Below the pieces are notes generated by a model that ran no database searches, was not told where the DNA came from, and saw only the letters and a list, made by a program, of their open reading frames with translations. Shown here piece after piece: positions 63,990 through 64,000 of a stretch of DNA of 64,000 nt. Both the position numbers and the translations under genes were made by a program. The DNA is from Methylocystis iwaonis (GTDB lineage Bacteria; Pseudomonadota; Alphaproteobacteria; Rhizobiales; Beijerinckiaceae). Position 1 is the stretch's first letter. Each line of letters starts with the position of its first letter. Location: assembly GCF_027925385.1 (NCBI RefSeq), contig NZ_AP027142.1:3496501-3560500 (forward strand), written 5' to 3'.

Positions 63990-64000
63990 GCCAGGCCGTC
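63986..64000 (+). CDS. Start of the next operon gene, cut by the window end
   Basis: ATGAGCCAGGCCGTC (MSQAV) begins within the stop of the preceding gene (ATGA overlap). The overlap indicates it belongs to the same lipid-type operon; too little is visible to name it. Confidence 0.6.

Overview
The window reads as the chromosome of a GC-rich alphaproteobacterium of the order Rhizobiales, most likely a type II methanotroph or methylotroph of the Methylocystis/Methylosinus kind. This is inferred from the combination of a lanthanide-type methanol dehydrogenase (XoxF), a methylmalonyl-CoA mutase small subunit, phasins, the ChvG/ChvI two-component system with an NdvA-type glucan exporter, and a PdhS-type cell-cycle kinase. 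No methane monooxygenase is present, so methanotrophy itself is not shown.

Layout. 1-1.5 kb is the edge of a genomic island: the end of a type I restriction gene (hsdR), a broken tyrosine integrase and the tRNA-Thr(CGU) gene it probably used as attachment site. 1.6-5.8 kb holds envelope and stress genes on the minus strand (LapA-domain protein, ihfB, sppA, degP-type protease, cutA, a DUF4260 membrane protein). 5.8-26.3 kb is one continuous minus-strand translation superoperon in the order rpsL-rpsG-fusA-tuf, S10, spc and alpha, ending with rplQ. Its unusual points are an Hsp70-like gene set between adk and rpsM with an intrinsic terminator on either side, and palindromic repeats in several intergenic gaps.

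26.7-29.2 kb has an Nramp-related transporter with altered metal-site motifs, a DUF465 protein and a HugZ-like protein. 29.5-35.5 kb is a plus-strand regulatory block, chvI-chvG-hprK-EIIA(Man)-HPr followed by the ndvA-like exporter. It joins envelope sensing, the regulatory phosphotransferase system and periplasmic glucan export.

35.5-58.9 kb lies between two inverted, almost identical 1464-bp IS4-family elements. Inside are xoxF with a possible transcription attenuator in its leader, rpsF-rpsR, a small patch of unknown genes with an IS1-type transposase remnant, panB, a GT41-like glycosyltransferase, hemH, an aspartyl-protease-like gene flanked by inverted repeats, bioB, aroE, two phasins, pdhS with a perfect CtrA-type box upstream, and a cupredoxin-FTR1 iron-uptake pair behind an inverted repeat.

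58.9-64 kb contains an Hsp20, the methylmalonyl-CoA mutase small subunit (ethylmalonyl-CoA pathway / glyoxylate regeneration) and the start of a plus-strand lipid-type operon: acyl carrier protein, ketosynthase, a possible hot-dog protein and a further gene cut by the window end. Dispersed palindromic repeats of at least four families run through the whole window; some supply the last codons or stop codons of host genes. I did not find a CRISPR array, rRNA, a phage or an obvious new defence system.
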